Assembly: GCA_035625025.1 (NCBI GenBank)
Contig: DASPQJ010000013.1
Span: 1 to 33,182 of the forward strand
Reading direction: 5' to 3'
DNA length: 33,182 nt
Source: Bog-793 sp035625025
GTDB lineage: Bacteria; Actinomycetota; Acidimicrobiia; Acidimicrobiales; Bog-793
Positions 15,211 to 23,982 of the stretch are shown piece after piece. Made by a program: the position numbers and the translations under genes. The notes under the pieces were generated by a model. That model did no database searches and was not told where the DNA came from. It was given only the letters and a program-made list of their open reading frames with translations. How positions within the stretch are numbered: position 1 is the first letter of the stretch; the number at the start of each line of letters is the position of its first letter.

Positions 15211-18200
15211 GGCCTCGCCGGGGCGGGCGCGTCGGCGGGGACGATCGCGGCGAGCAACGACTCGAGGTCGGCGGCAAGCCGGGGCCCCGCCGCGAGCGGC
15301 ACGACGAGCTGCGGGGGGTCCTCTTTCAGGATCGCCCGGGGGACGAGTCGGGTGAGACGGACCCGGGACGACGCCGGAAGACGGAGCGGCGTGAGGCGGG
15401 CGACCGCCTCACCGAGACGGGCAGGCCCGCGGGAACCGGGTCGCACGGCGACGACGGTCACCTCCGCCACGCCGACCCGGACGCACGCGGCCCGCAGGCG
15501 CGCGATCTCGAGCAGCGACACCGCCGGCGTCGGCAGCGGCCCGTAGCGGTCGAGCCATTCGGCACCGATGTCATCGACCTCGGCCACGTCGCGCACCGCG
15601 GCGAGCCGGCGGTAGGCCTCGAGACGAAGGTCCTCGTGCCCGACGTAGCTCGCGGGCAGGTGGGCGTCGAGCGGAACGTCGAGCCGGACCTCCTGCGGCG
15701 GGGCGATCTCCTCGCCCTTCAGCTCGGCGACGGCCTCGGCGACCATGCGGACGTAGAGGTCGTAGCCGACCGCCGCGATGTGGCCTGACTGATCGATCCC
15801 GAGCAGACTCCCGGCGCCGCGGATCTCGAGATCGCGCATCGCGATCTTGAAGCCCGACCCGAGCTCGGTGTGCTCCCCGATCGTGCGGAGCCGCTCGTAG
15901 GCCCGCTCGGTGAGTACGCGGTCGCGCGGATGGAATAGGTAGGCGTACGCCCGCGAAGACGAGCGGCCGACCCGCCCGCGCAGCTGGTGGAGCTGTCCGA
16001 GGCCGAGCAGGTCGGCGCGGTCGACGACGAGGGTGTTCACCGCAGGCATGTCGATCCCGGACTCGATGATCGTCGTGCAGACGAGCACGTCGTAGCGCCC
16101 CTCGGCGAAGTCGACGACGGTTTTCTCGAGGACGGCCTCGTCCATCTGGCCGTGGGCGATGGCAATGCGCGCCCCCGGCGCGAGGGCCGAGACGCGGGCC
16201 GCGATCGCCTCTATCCCCTCCACGCGGTTGTGGACGAAAAAGACCTGGCCCTCCCGCAGCAGCTCCCGGCGGATGGCTTCGCCGACGGCGCGGTCGTCTT
16301 GCTCGCCGACGTAGGTGAGGATCGGCTGGCGCTCGGCCGGGGGCGTGTCGATGACGGAGAGGTCGCGTATCCCGGTGAGCCCCATCTCGAGCGTGCGCGG
16401 GATCGGGTTGGCGGTGAGCGTCAGGACGTCGACGCCGACCGCCAGCTTCTTGATCGCCTCTTTCTGGTTCACCCCGAAGCGCTGCTCCTCGTCGACGACG
16501 AGGAGGCCCAACCGGCGGAACCGCACATCGTCGGCGAGCAGCCGGTGCGTGCCGACGACGACGTCGACCGCGCCGTCGGCGATGCCGCGCGCCACGGCCG
16601 CGGCCTCGGCCGGGGTCAAGAAACGCGAGAGCATTTCCACGCGCACCGGGTAGGGCGCGAAGCGGTCGGCGATCGTCTGGTAGTGCTGCCGGGCGAGGAT
16701 CGTCGTGGGCACGAGCAGGGCGACTTGCATGCCGTCCTGGACGGCCTTGAAAGCAGCGCGCACTGCGACCTCGGTCTTGCCGAAGCCGACGTCGCCGCAG
16801 ACGAGGCGGTCCATCGGCACCGGGCGCTCCATGTCGGCCTTCACTTCCGCGATGGCGCGCAGCTGGTCGGCGGTCTCGGGATAGGGGAAGGACTGTTCGA
16901 GCTCGGCCTGCCAGGGAGTGTCGGGGGCGAAAGCGTGGCCGGCCGACGTGAGGCGGCGCCGGTACAGCACGACGAGTTCCTGCGCGACGGCGCGCACCGC
17001 CTGGCGCACCCGTGTCCGTTGTCGCTGCCAGTCATTGCCGTTCAGGCGGTTGAGCGACGGGTGTTCTCCCCCCGCGTACGGCGTGATCGCGTCGATCTGG
17101 TCCGAGGGGACGTAAAGCCGGTCCCCGCCCCGGTACTCGAGGAGGAGGTAGTCACGTTCGGTCCCCGCGACGCCGCGGCGCACCATCCCGCCGTAGCGCG
17201 CGACGCCGTGGACCTGGTGGACGACGTAGCTGCCGACGGCCAGGTCGTCGAAGAAGCCCTCGACCGGCCGGGTCCGCGTCCGGGCCACGCGGTGCGGGCG
17301 GTGTCGCCCGGTGAGGTCGCTCTCAGCGAGCACGGCGACGTGCGCGTCCGCAAGCACGAAGCCGCGGTCGACTGCGGCCACGACGACGTGGGTCCCGGGC
17401 CTCCGGAGAACCGCGGAACGGTCCTCGATGCCGGCGTCGGCCAGATACGCCCGATCGACGACGACGCCGGATTCGTCGAGGACGTCGGAGATGCGGGCCG
17501 CGCTCCCGGCCCCTTGCGCCGCGACGACCACGACATCGCCGGCCCGAGCGAGCTCACCGACCCGGCGCGCCAACGGCGCGGCATCGCCTAGCGCTTGCGG
17601 CCAGCCGCTCACCCGGACCGTCTCGGTGCCCGGACCCTCCGCCGTCGCGAGCAGCGTCGTGACGCGCGCCGAAGTCTCGGCGAGCAACCGGTCGAAGCTC
17701 GCGTGGAGCGCGGGCAGATCCGTCGCGCGCCACGTCGCCGGGGAGTCCGCCGGCCGCCACGTCTCTGCGAGCGAGACAGTCAACGCCGCCTCCTCGGCGG
17801 TGATCTCGACGGCGCGGTCTCGCATCCGCCGGGGCTCAACGAGCACGATGCGGTCGGCCGGACCGAGCAGATCCGTGACGAGACGCGCCCCGTCGTCCAG
17901 CCACGGCAGGAAGGACTCGAGCCCGTCGAAGACCTCACGGTCGGCGATCCGGGCGAACTGCTCGCGGGCGAACGGCGCCGTCGCAGCGAGCCTGGCGGCG
18001 ACGGCGCGACGCGCCTCGGAGATACGGACCTCCCGGCAGCCGAAGACCTCGGCGACATCGAGTCCGCGCACGCTGCGCTGGTCGACCACGTCGAAGACCG
18101 TGAGCCGTTCGACGAGGTCCCCGTAGCAGTCGACACGCACGCCGTTGTCCGTGGTCGATGGGAACACGTCGACGATGCCCCCCCGGAGCGCCACCTCGCC

Positions 18201-18746
18201 GCGGTGTTCGACCTGGTACTCCCGGCGGTAGCCGGCGGCGACGAGGTCGGCGACAAGTTCGGCGGGATCGATCTCGTCCCCCGGGCGGATCTGAAGGGGC
18301 GCGGCGTCGGCCGCCGTCGCGGCGAGACGCTGGAGAAGCGCCCTCACGGGCGCGACGACGACGAACGTCTGCTCCGCTTGCTCTCGGCCCTCCTCGCCAA
18401 CGGTCTCGTGCGCCCGATCGATCCGCCAGAGCGTCCGCAGACGGCTGCCCATGGTCTCGACGGCAGGCGAAACCCGCTCGAACGGCAGCGTTTCCCAGGC
18501 CGGCAGCAGATCGACGCTCGCCGGATCGTAGAAAGCGCCGAGATCGTGGACGAGTCGCTCGGCCTCGACGCCGGTCGGCGTCGCGACGAGCAGAACGGGG
18601 GCGTGCCCGAGGGCGCCGAGACCGGCGAGCACGAAGGCGCGAGCTGGATCGGCGACCGCAACGGCGGCGTCCCCGGCGGAGAGCAGCTCGGCGAGCGCTG
18701 GCTCGGAACGCAGCATCCCGACGAGCGGTGCGAGCGGTGCGGTCAT
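15207..18746 (-). CDS. mfd: Transcription-repair coupling factor
   Basis: A 1179-residue Mfd, full length for the family. It removes stalled RNA polymerase at DNA lesions and recruits UvrA. The N-terminal third is UvrB-like (LVATPTGVEAERLVHDLGAFY, LLPAWETLPFERVSP). The RNA-polymerase-interacting CarD-like domain lies near residues 500-560 (GSYVVHQVHGVARYGGM, YLLLEYRGGDRLYVP). The translocase motor follows: Walker A VCGDVGFGKTEVAVRAAFKAV with Lys657, DEEQ box starting at Asp752 (VVDEEQRFG), TANPIPRTLEMGL, then motifs IAHGQMDE and TTIIESGIDMPAVNTL with LHQLRGRVGRS. The C-terminal TRCF domain is present. The start ATG 18746 overlaps the pth stop by 4 nt. Confidence 0.97.
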   Translation of the reverse strand: MTAPLAPLVGMLRSEPALAELLSAGDAAVAVADPARAFVLAGLGALGHAPVLLVATPTGVEAERLVHDLGAFYDPASVDLLPAWETLPFERVSPAVETMGSRLRTLWRIDRAHETVGEEGREQAEQTFVVVAPVRALLQRLAATAADAAPLQIRPGDEIDPAELVADLVAAGYRREYQVEHRGEVALRGGIVDVFPSTTDNGVRVDCYGDLVERLTVFDVVDQRSVRGLDVAEVFGCREVRISEARRAVAARLAATAPFAREQFARIADREVFDGLESFLPWLDDGARLVTDLLGPADRIVLVEPRRMRDRAVEITAEEAALTVSLAETWRPADSPATWRATDLPALHASFDRLLAETSARVTTLLATAEGPGTETVRVSGWPQALGDAAPLARRVGELARAGDVVVVAAQGAGSAARISDVLDESGVVVDRAYLADAGIEDRSAVLRRPGTHVVVAAVDRGFVLADAHVAVLAESDLTGRHRPHRVARTRTRPVEGFFDDLAVGSYVVHQVHGVARYGGMVRRGVAGTERDYLLLEYRGGDRLYVPSDQIDAITPYAGGEHPSLNRLNGNDWQRQRTRVRQAVRAVAQELVVLYRRRLTSAGHAFAPDTPWQAELEQSFPYPETADQLRAIAEVKADMERPVPMDRLVCGDVGFGKTEVAVRAAFKAVQDGMQVALLVPTTILARQHYQTIADRFAPYPVRVEMLSRFLTPAEAAAVARGIADGAVDVVVGTHRLLADDVRFRRLGLLVVDEEQRFGVNQKEAIKKLAVGVDVLTLTANPIPRTLEMGLTGIRDLSVIDTPPAERQPILTYVGEQDDRAVGEAIRRELLREGQVFFVHNRVEGIEAIAARVSALAPGARIAIAHGQMDEAVLEKTVVDFAEGRYDVLVCTTIIESGIDMPAVNTLVVDRADLLGLGQLHQLRGRVGRSSSRAYAYLFHPRDRVLTERAYERLRTIGEHTELGSGFKIAMRDLEIRGAGSLLGIDQSGHIAAVGYDLYVRMVAEAVAELKGEEIAPPQEVRLDVPLDAHLPASYVGHEDLRLEAYRRLAAVRDVAEVDDIGAEWLDRYGPLPTPAVSLLEIARLRAACVRVGVAEVTVVAVRPGSRGPARLGEAVARLTPLRLPASSRVRLTRLVPRAILKEDPPQLVVPLAAGPRLAADLESLLAAIVPADAPAPARP

Positions 18747-19297
18747 CCCGCGGCGTTCACCGTGCCCATCGCGGCGTCGAGCCCGGAACCGAAGATGAGC
18801 TCCACCGCGTCGGCTGCCCTCTCGACGGCGGCAGCGATGAGCTCGGACTCGACTGCTGACGGCCGGTGCAGAACGTAGTCCGCGCCGGGCATGCGACCGG
18901 TTGGTTTGCCGATGCCGATCCGGACGCGAACGAACTCGAGCGTGCCGAGGTGCTGTTCGGTCGACTTGAGGCCGTTATGGCCGGCGGTGCCACCGTCGAA
19001 CTTGATCCGGACGACACCGACCGGGAGGTCGAGTTCGTCATGGACGACGACGAGCGACGACGAGTTGTCGATCGAAAACCGACGGACGAGGCCCGCGAGC
19101 GCGATCCCGGATTCGTTCATGAACGTGACAGGGATCGCCAGCGCGAGACGGCGTCCTTCGGCGACGACGGTGACGGCTCGGGACGCTGTCCCGCGCTCGG
19201 AACGCAGGACGACGCCGTGGCGCTGGGCGACCAGCGCGACCGCGTCGGCGCCGACGTTGTGACGGGTGTGCGCGAACTCGCCTCCCGGGTTGCCCAA
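18743..19297 (-). CDS. pth: Peptidyl-tRNA hydrolase (start unusual)
   Basis: Releases peptides from stalled peptidyl-tRNA in the cytoplasm. Family motifs are GNPGGEFAHTRHNVG (catalytic His), VTFMNESGIAL, VVHDELDLPVGVVRIKFDGGTAGHNGLKS (catalytic Asp) and VRIGIGKP. Most bacterial Pth proteins begin with a strand reading V-x-G-L-G-N-P-G. The in-frame sequence upstream of TTG 19297 encodes LLAVGLGNPGG, so the true N-terminus must lie at or before CTG 19312. Between rplY and this point there is no ATG or GTG in any minus-strand frame; CTG or TTG is the only choice. The coordinates given use TTG 19297 as the minimal open frame. The stop overlaps mfd by 4 nt. Confidence 0.92.
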   Translation of the reverse strand: MGNPGGEFAHTRHNVGADAVALVAQRHGVVLRSERGTASRAVTVVAEGRRLALAIPVTFMNESGIALAGLVRRFSIDNSSSLVVVHDELDLPVGVVRIKFDGGTAGHNGLKSTEQHLGTLEFVRVRIGIGKPTGRMPGADYVLHRPSAVESELIAAAVERAADAVELIFGSGLDAAMGTVNAAG

Positions 19298-19368
19298 TCC
19301 GACTGCGAGCAGATCGGCCCGCGCGCCGGTCCTTGCTCGTGACGAGCGCCGACCGAGAAGCGCCGTCG

Positions 19369-20019
19369 TCAGCTCCCGGCGGCTTCGTCAGCCGGGGTCT
19401 CGGCTCCCGGCTCGGTCGGGATGGCGACCTCCTCTTCCTCGAGCGGAGCCTCGGCAACCTCGACCCGGGCGGCGTGACCGACGACGACGGGCGTCTCCGG
19501 ATCGGCCTCGAGCGTGACTCCGGGCGGGATCAGGACGGAGGAGAGGCGGATGGCGTCGCCGATGTCAAGTTCGGAGATGTCCACTTCGAAGGCACGCGGG
19601 ATGTCGGCGGGTTTGGCTCGCACACCGACCGAGAGCAACAGATGCTCGACCGTCCCGCCGGCGCGAGTGACGGCGAGGGCCTCGCCGACGAGCGCGACGG
19701 GAACCTCGGCGGCGACGATCTCATCCCGGCGCACGACGAGGAAGTCGACGTGCGCCACCGTCTGGCGCACTGGATGGCGCTGCAACTCACGAGCCAGCGC
19801 GAGGTGGTGTGCCTTACCGATCGTGAGGTCGATGAGCGCGTTCTCGCCCGCCGCCGTCGAGAGCGCGCCGCGCAACGCCCGCTCGTCGACGCTCACCGGG
19901 ATCGGTGTCACGCCGTGACCGTAGACGACGCCGGGCACTCGGCCGTCGGCCCGCAGACGTCGGGTTGCCGGCGAGCCCTTGTCGCGACGGGGTTCGGCGA
20001 CGAGGGAGATCTCATCCAT
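19369..20019 (-). CDS. rplY: 50S ribosomal protein L25/TL5, general stress protein Ctc family
   Basis: A 216-residue L25 of the long Ctc/TL5 type, which binds 5S rRNA. The N-terminal L25 domain runs from DEISLVAEPRRDKGSPATRRLRADGRVPGVVYG to about residue 95 (HVDFLVV). The C-terminal TL5 beta domain runs to about 195 (VSVGVRAKPADIPRAFEVDISELDIGDAIRLSSV), and an acidic, Pro/Ala-rich tail ends the protein. The start is ATG 20019, with GAGGAG 9 nt upstream; an upstream GTG at 20043 lacks a ribosome site. It is the first gene of the rplY-pth-mfd-foldase-mazG run. The L25-pth pair is a common bacterial arrangement. Confidence 0.94.
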   Translation of the reverse strand: MDEISLVAEPRRDKGSPATRRLRADGRVPGVVYGHGVTPIPVSVDERALRGALSTAAGENALIDLTIGKAHHLALARELQRHPVRQTVAHVDFLVVRRDEIVAAEVPVALVGEALAVTRAGGTVEHLLLSVGVRAKPADIPRAFEVDISELDIGDAIRLSSVLIPPGVTLEADPETPVVVGHAARVEVAEAPLEEEEVAIPTEPGAETPADEAAGS

Positions 20020-20094
20020 GTTGACGCGCTCCTCGGGGCTCAAACCGCTCGATCACGGCCGATCGGCGCCTGGCCGCTAAAGACGGCCGCGAAT

Positions 20095-20109
20095 CGGCAC
20101 TTCGTGCCG
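20095..20109. repeat. Short perfect hairpin in the prs-rplY gap
   Basis: CGGCAC (20095-20100), TTC, GTGCCG (20104-20109). It lies in the 220-bp gap between the prs stop and the rplY start, directly after the candidate -10 of rplY in the transcribed direction. It could be a leader hairpin or part of the prs terminator. No T-run follows. Confidence 0.35.
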
Positions 20110-20112
20110 CCG

Positions 20113-20118
20113 AGTCTA
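20113..20118 (-). promoter_or_regulatory. Possible -10 box for the rplY operon
   Basis: The minus strand reads TAGACT here, matching the actinobacterial TA-N3-T consensus, about 95 bp upstream of the rplY ATG. The sequence 18 bp upstream of it (TTACTA) is a poor -35. The 220-bp gap is the longest break in this minus-strand run, so a promoter is expected in it. Confidence 0.35.
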
Positions 20119-20239
20119 GGCGACCGACCACAGGGGTAGTAACTGGTCCCCGACCGCGTGCCCCGAGAAGGCAGGCGACCCCTGGACGCGCAAGACGGGG
20201 ACGCCGGACCCCGACACCCAGGAAAGAGGGCGGAGCGGC

Positions 20240-21211
20240 TCAGACCAGGTTGTTCCCGCCGAAAATTCCCGAGACCGACGTGTCTTCGAACACCGCATCG
20301 ATCGCGGCCGCGATCACGGGCGCGACAGAGAGCACTTCGACCTTGTCGATCAGCCGCTCCTTGGGCAAAGGCAATGTGTTGGTCACGATGACGCGGCTGA
20401 TCGTGTCGGCCCGCAACCGCTCGAGCGCCGGTCCGGAGAGCACGGCGTGCGTCGCCATCGCCCACACGTCTGTCGCGCCGGCATTCCTCAGGCGTTCGGC
20501 CGCGGCGATGACGGTCCCTCCGGTGTCGATGAGGTCGTCGATGATCACACAGCGCCGGTCCTTCACGACGCCGATCACCTCGCGGGCCTCGACGCCGTTC
20601 GTCGTGTTCGTGAGGCGCCGCTTGTGGACGAAGGCGAGGTCGGTCCCGAGGTGCTGACTGAACCGTTCGGCGACTTTCACGCGGCCAGCGTCAGGCGAGA
20701 CGATGACGAGATCGTGGGGATTGTGTTCGGCGAGATAGTCAGTGAGGACCGGCAAAGCCGTGAGGTGGTCGACCGGGAAGTTGAAGAATCCCTGGATCTG
20801 TCCCGAGTGGAGGTCGACGCTGACAACGCGATCGGCTCCCGCGGCACTGAGCAGATCCGCGACGAGTTTCGCCGTGATCGGTTCGCGGCCCGTCGATTTG
20901 CGATCCTGCCGGGAGTATCCGTAGTAGGGGCAGACCGCGGTGATCCGGTGTGCCGAAGCGCGCTTGGCGGCGTCGATCATGATCAGCTGCTCCATGATCG
21001 AGTCGTTCACCGGATGGCTGTGGGTCTGGATGATGAATACGTCCGAACCGCGGATCGACGCGTCGTAACGGCAGTGGATCTGTCCGTCGGCGAAGTCGTG
21101 CAGGTTCGCCTCGCCGAGCACGACACCGAGATTGTCCGCTATCTCCCGCGCCAGTTCAGGGTGCGACCTCCCGCTGAACAACTCGAGGCGCCGGCGCGGC
21201 ACAAGTTCCAT
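20240..21211 (-). CDS. prs: Ribose-phosphate pyrophosphokinase (PRPP synthetase)
   Basis: A 323-residue class I PRPP synthetase. It makes 5-phosphoribosyl diphosphate from ribose 5-phosphate and ATP for nucleotide, histidine, tryptophan and NAD synthesis. Motifs seen: LFSGRSHPELAREIADNLGV, FADGQIHCRYDASIRGSDVF, ITAVCPYYGYSRQDRKSTGREPITAKLVADLL (ATP-binding flexible loop), VVSVDLHSGQIQGFFNFPVDHL, SPDAGRVKVAERF, and CVIIDDLIDTGGTVIAAAERL, the PRPP loop. Length is normal. The start ATG 21211 follows GAGAGGGGAAC. It lies 17 bp downstream of glmU, the usual glmU-prs pairing. Confidence 0.97.
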   Translation of the reverse strand: MELVPRRRLELFSGRSHPELAREIADNLGVVLGEANLHDFADGQIHCRYDASIRGSDVFIIQTHSHPVNDSIMEQLIMIDAAKRASAHRITAVCPYYGYSRQDRKSTGREPITAKLVADLLSAAGADRVVSVDLHSGQIQGFFNFPVDHLTALPVLTDYLAEHNPHDLVIVSPDAGRVKVAERFSQHLGTDLAFVHKRRLTNTTNGVEAREVIGVVKDRRCVIIDDLIDTGGTVIAAAERLRNAGATDVWAMATHAVLSGPALERLRADTISRVIVTNTLPLPKERLIDKVEVLSVAPVIAAAIDAVFEDTSVSGIFGGNNLV

Positions 21212-21228
21212 CTCGTTCCCCTCTCCCG

Positions 21229-22344
21229 TCAGCGTCGCTCCCGTTGGTCGTCGAACTCGGTCATGAAAAACGCCCCGGTCGTCGAATGTGCCTCGACGCG
21301 GCTGCCTCCGTCCAGGAAGGCGAACGGGCCGACCACGGCGCCCTCGCCGATGGTCGCGTTACGCGCGACGGTCTGGGTGAGTCTCGCCCCCCGACCGACT
21401 ACGCAATCGACCAGATGGCACTGAGGTCCGATGATGGCCCCCTTGGCGACGCGGGTCGTGCCCTCAAGGATGACTCCGGGCTCCAGGACGACCTCCTCCG
21501 CCAGTTCGACCCCGGCGTCGAGGTAGGTGTGGTCGGGGTCGGTCATCGTCACGCCTCGCCGCATCCACCGCTTGTTCAACCGCGCGCGCAGGACCGCCTC
21601 TGCCGCGGCGAGCTGGGCTCGGTCGTTGACGCCCGCCGCCTCGACGGGGTCGGGCGCCACCACCGTCACGACCCGGTAGCCCGCCGAGTCGAGGACCGCG
21701 ATCGTGTCGGTCAGGTAGTACTCGCCCTGCGCATTAGCACGCGACAGTCGGCGGAGCGTCGGTGCCAGAACGCCATGGCGGAAGCAATAGATCGAGGTCG
21801 CAACCTCGTCGATCTCGAGTTCGCCCTCGCTCGCGTCGGTATCCTCGACGACACAGGCGACGTTCCCGCTCTTGGAGCGGACGACGCGGCCGTATCCAGT
21901 CGGGTCGGTGATGCGCGCCGTGAGCAACGTCGCCGCGGCATCACTACGCCGATGAGCGCGAACGAGCTCGGCGAGAGTCGCCGGGCGCAGGAGCGGAGTG
22001 TCCCCCGGCAGGATCACGAGATCGCCGTCGGCGAGGTCCGCGCCCTCGTCGAACCCCGTGAGCGCGACGGCTGCGGCATCGCCCGTCCCGAGGGGCTGGG
22101 ACTGCTCGACGAATTCGATGCGCAGGTCCGGGGGTGATTCGGCTTGGACGGCCTTCACGACATCGACCGACCGGTAACCGACGACAACGACGACTCGCTC
22201 GATCGCCAGCTCGGCCAGGGCGTCGAGCACGTGAAGCACCATCGGCCGTCCGCACAGACGATGGAGGGGCTTCGGCGTCGCCGAACGCATCCGCGTGCCC
22301 TCGCCAGCAGCGAGCACGATCGCGGACAGCGGGCGGCGGGCCAC
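21229..22344 (-). CDS. glmU: GlmU-type UDP-GlcNAc pyrophosphorylase, shortened acetyltransferase half
   Basis: A 371-residue protein. Residues 1-235 are a complete uridyltransferase: LSAIVLAAGEGTRMRSATPKPLHRLCGRPM, VEQSQPLGTGDAAAVAL, LVILPGDTPLLRP, DPTGYGRVVR, EIDEVATSIYCFR and GEYYLTDTIAVL, then VNDRAQLAAAEAVLRARLN. The left-handed beta-helix follows (GVILEGTTRVAKGAIIGPQCHLVDCVVGRGARL) but ends after GPFAFLDGGSRVEAHSTTGAFFMTEF. Full-length GlmU has about 450-490 residues; the missing part carries the acetyl-CoA site and the catalytic His and Lys. So UDP-GlcNAc formation from GlcNAc-1-P is expected, but glucosamine-1-P acetylation is not. Start GTG 22344 precedes ARRPLSAIVLAAG. Confidence 0.92.
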   Translation of the reverse strand: MARRPLSAIVLAAGEGTRMRSATPKPLHRLCGRPMVLHVLDALAELAIERVVVVVGYRSVDVVKAVQAESPPDLRIEFVEQSQPLGTGDAAAVALTGFDEGADLADGDLVILPGDTPLLRPATLAELVRAHRRSDAAATLLTARITDPTGYGRVVRSKSGNVACVVEDTDASEGELEIDEVATSIYCFRHGVLAPTLRRLSRANAQGEYYLTDTIAVLDSAGYRVVTVVAPDPVEAAGVNDRAQLAAAEAVLRARLNKRWMRRGVTMTDPDHTYLDAGVELAEEVVLEPGVILEGTTRVAKGAIIGPQCHLVDCVVGRGARLTQTVARNATIGEGAVVGPFAFLDGGSRVEAHSTTGAFFMTEFDDQRERR

Positions 22345-22504
22345 GGACCCATTCTCGCCGAAGGACCGGACCCGTGCTGCGCTACAACTGGCGACGTGGG
22401 CGGGGCGCTGCAGTGCGTGGGGCTCGGGCGGCCCCCGGCGCGACCGACGCGAGACTTCCGTCACCAGAAATGAACCTGTCCCCCACTCCGAAAGGTGCGC
22501 CCCG

Positions 22505-23980
22505 TTGAATACCAGCGACCCGCTGAAGATCATGCCCCGGATCGAACGGATTTGGGAGGACGACGCCCTCGCGACGCTCTCCGAGTACGTCAGGATCCCC
22601 TGTCTGTCGCCGGACTTCGACCAGGACTGGGCGACGAGCGGGGCCATCGACCGGGCGGCGGAACTGCTCGCCGCCTGGGGGGAACGTCGGGCCCTCGCCA
22701 GCTTGACCGCCGAGATTGTCCGACTCCCCGGCCGGACACCGTGCGTCCTCGTCGATGTGGCTTCGACGGCCGAGGAATCCGCGCCGATCGCCCTCATCTA
22801 TGGCCACTTCGACAAACAACCTCCTCTCGGCGCGTGGCGGGAGGGCCTCGACCCGTTCCTCGCCGTACGTGAAGCCGACCTCCTGTACGGCCGAGGAACA
22901 GCCGACGACGGGTACGCCGTGTTCGCGGCGCTCGCCGCGTTGGAGGCCCTCGAGGCAGTCGAGGTGCCGCACGGACGCGTCCTCGTCCTCAGCGAAGCGA
23001 GCGAGGAGAGCGGCAGTTCCGACCTCGAGGCGTATCTCGACACCCTCGCCGAACGGATCGGCCCGTTGGTGCTCGTCGTCAGCCTCGACTCGGGCTGCGC
23101 GAGCTACGACCGACTCTGGATCACGACTTCACTTCGCGGTTTGGTCAACGCGGTGCTGCGGGTCGGCGTGATGGCCGAGGGGGTGCACAGCGGCATGGCC
23201 GGTGGCATCGTGCCCTCGTCGTTTCGGGTCCTGCGTCAGCTGCTCGACCGGCTCGAGGACGCGGCGACCGGCGACGTGCTCGTACCCGGTTGCGACGCCG
23301 TGATCCCGGTCGGCCGGCTGCGTGAGATCGAAGAGGTCGCCGCCGAGTTCGGGGACGACGCCGCGGGCCATTTCCCGGTCCTTCCCGGCGTCGAGTCCGA
23401 GGGAACCGACGCACGATCGCGCTTGGTGCGCATGATGTGGCGGGCCGCGCTCGAGGTCACCGGCGCGGCGGGCCTGCCGCCGATCGAAGCCGCCGGTAAC
23501 GTGCTCCGCCCCTCGAGCGCGCTGAAGATCTCCCTGCGCACCCCGCCGACGGCCGATGCCCACTCGGTGGCGGAGGCGCTCCGGGCGCTGCTGACGGGTG
23601 ACCCCCCGTCGGGCGCCGTCGTCTCGGTCGAGATCGAACAGGCGTCCTCCGGTTGGGTGGCTCCGGAGCTCCCCGGTTGGCTCGACGCGGCCCTGCAGGA
23701 CGCCTCGACCTGCTACTTCGGCGAACCGCCAAAATCGGTCGGGATGGGGGGTTCGATCCCGTTCGTGACGTCGCTGGCACGTCGCTACCCGGCGGCCCAG
23801 TTCATCACGACCGGAGTGCTCGGCCCGGAATCGAACGCGCACGGACCCGACGAGTGTCTCCACGTCCCGGCGGCGAAGAAGGTGACGTCGTGCACAGCCC
23901 ACCTGCTGGCCGCGCTCGCCGCGGCGCCAGGCACCGGACCCGCAACACCGGGACCAGCAGGGAGCCCTCCGGCCGAGTGA
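22505..23980 (+). CDS. M20 family metallopeptidase (CNDP-like dipeptidase)
   Basis: A 491-residue zinc peptidase of family M20, expected to cleave dipeptides or related amides in the cytoplasm. Metal and catalytic positions are visible: His101 and Asp103 in IYGHFDKQPP, Asp134/135 in GRGTADDGYAVFAA, Glu167/168 in EASEESGSSDLEAY, the Asp of VSLDSG, and the terminal His446 in GPESNAHGPDE. The lid/dimerisation domain occupies about 215-390, with GVHSGMAGGIVPSSFRVL. The TTG start at 22505 is chosen because GAAAGG lies 8 nt upstream; ATG 22532 is in frame but has no ribosome site. It is divergent from glmU, and its stop lies 2 bp from that of the aldo/keto reductase. Confidence 0.9.
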   Translation: MNTSDPLKIMPRIERIWEDDALATLSEYVRIPCLSPDFDQDWATSGAIDRAAELLAAWGERRALASLTAEIVRLPGRTPCVLVDVASTAEESAPIALIYGHFDKQPPLGAWREGLDPFLAVREADLLYGRGTADDGYAVFAALAALEALEAVEVPHGRVLVLSEASEESGSSDLEAYLDTLAERIGPLVLVVSLDSGCASYDRLWITTSLRGLVNAVLRVGVMAEGVHSGMAGGIVPSSFRVLRQLLDRLEDAATGDVLVPGCDAVIPVGRLREIEEVAAEFGDDAAGHFPVLPGVESEGTDARSRLVRMMWRAALEVTGAAGLPPIEAAGNVLRPSSALKISLRTPPTADAHSVAEALRALLTGDPPSGAVVSVEIEQASSGWVAPELPGWLDAALQDASTCYFGEPPKSVGMGGSIPFVTSLARRYPAAQFITTGVLGPESNAHGPDECLHVPAAKKVTSCTAHLLAALAAAPGTGPATPGPAGSPPAE

Positions 23981-23982
23981 CC

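Noticed and set aside
13111..15546. 811-codon open frame on the + strand opposite mazG and the foldase gene
   Set aside because: Long antisense frames are expected in GC-rich DNA with strong third-position bias. The translation is Arg/Asp/Val-rich with no motifs, while the minus strand carries clear MazG and PpiC motifs.
15987..17591. 534-codon + strand frame opposite mfd
   Set aside because: Antisense shadow; composition is dominated by Asp/Glu/Val/Arg with no domain signal.
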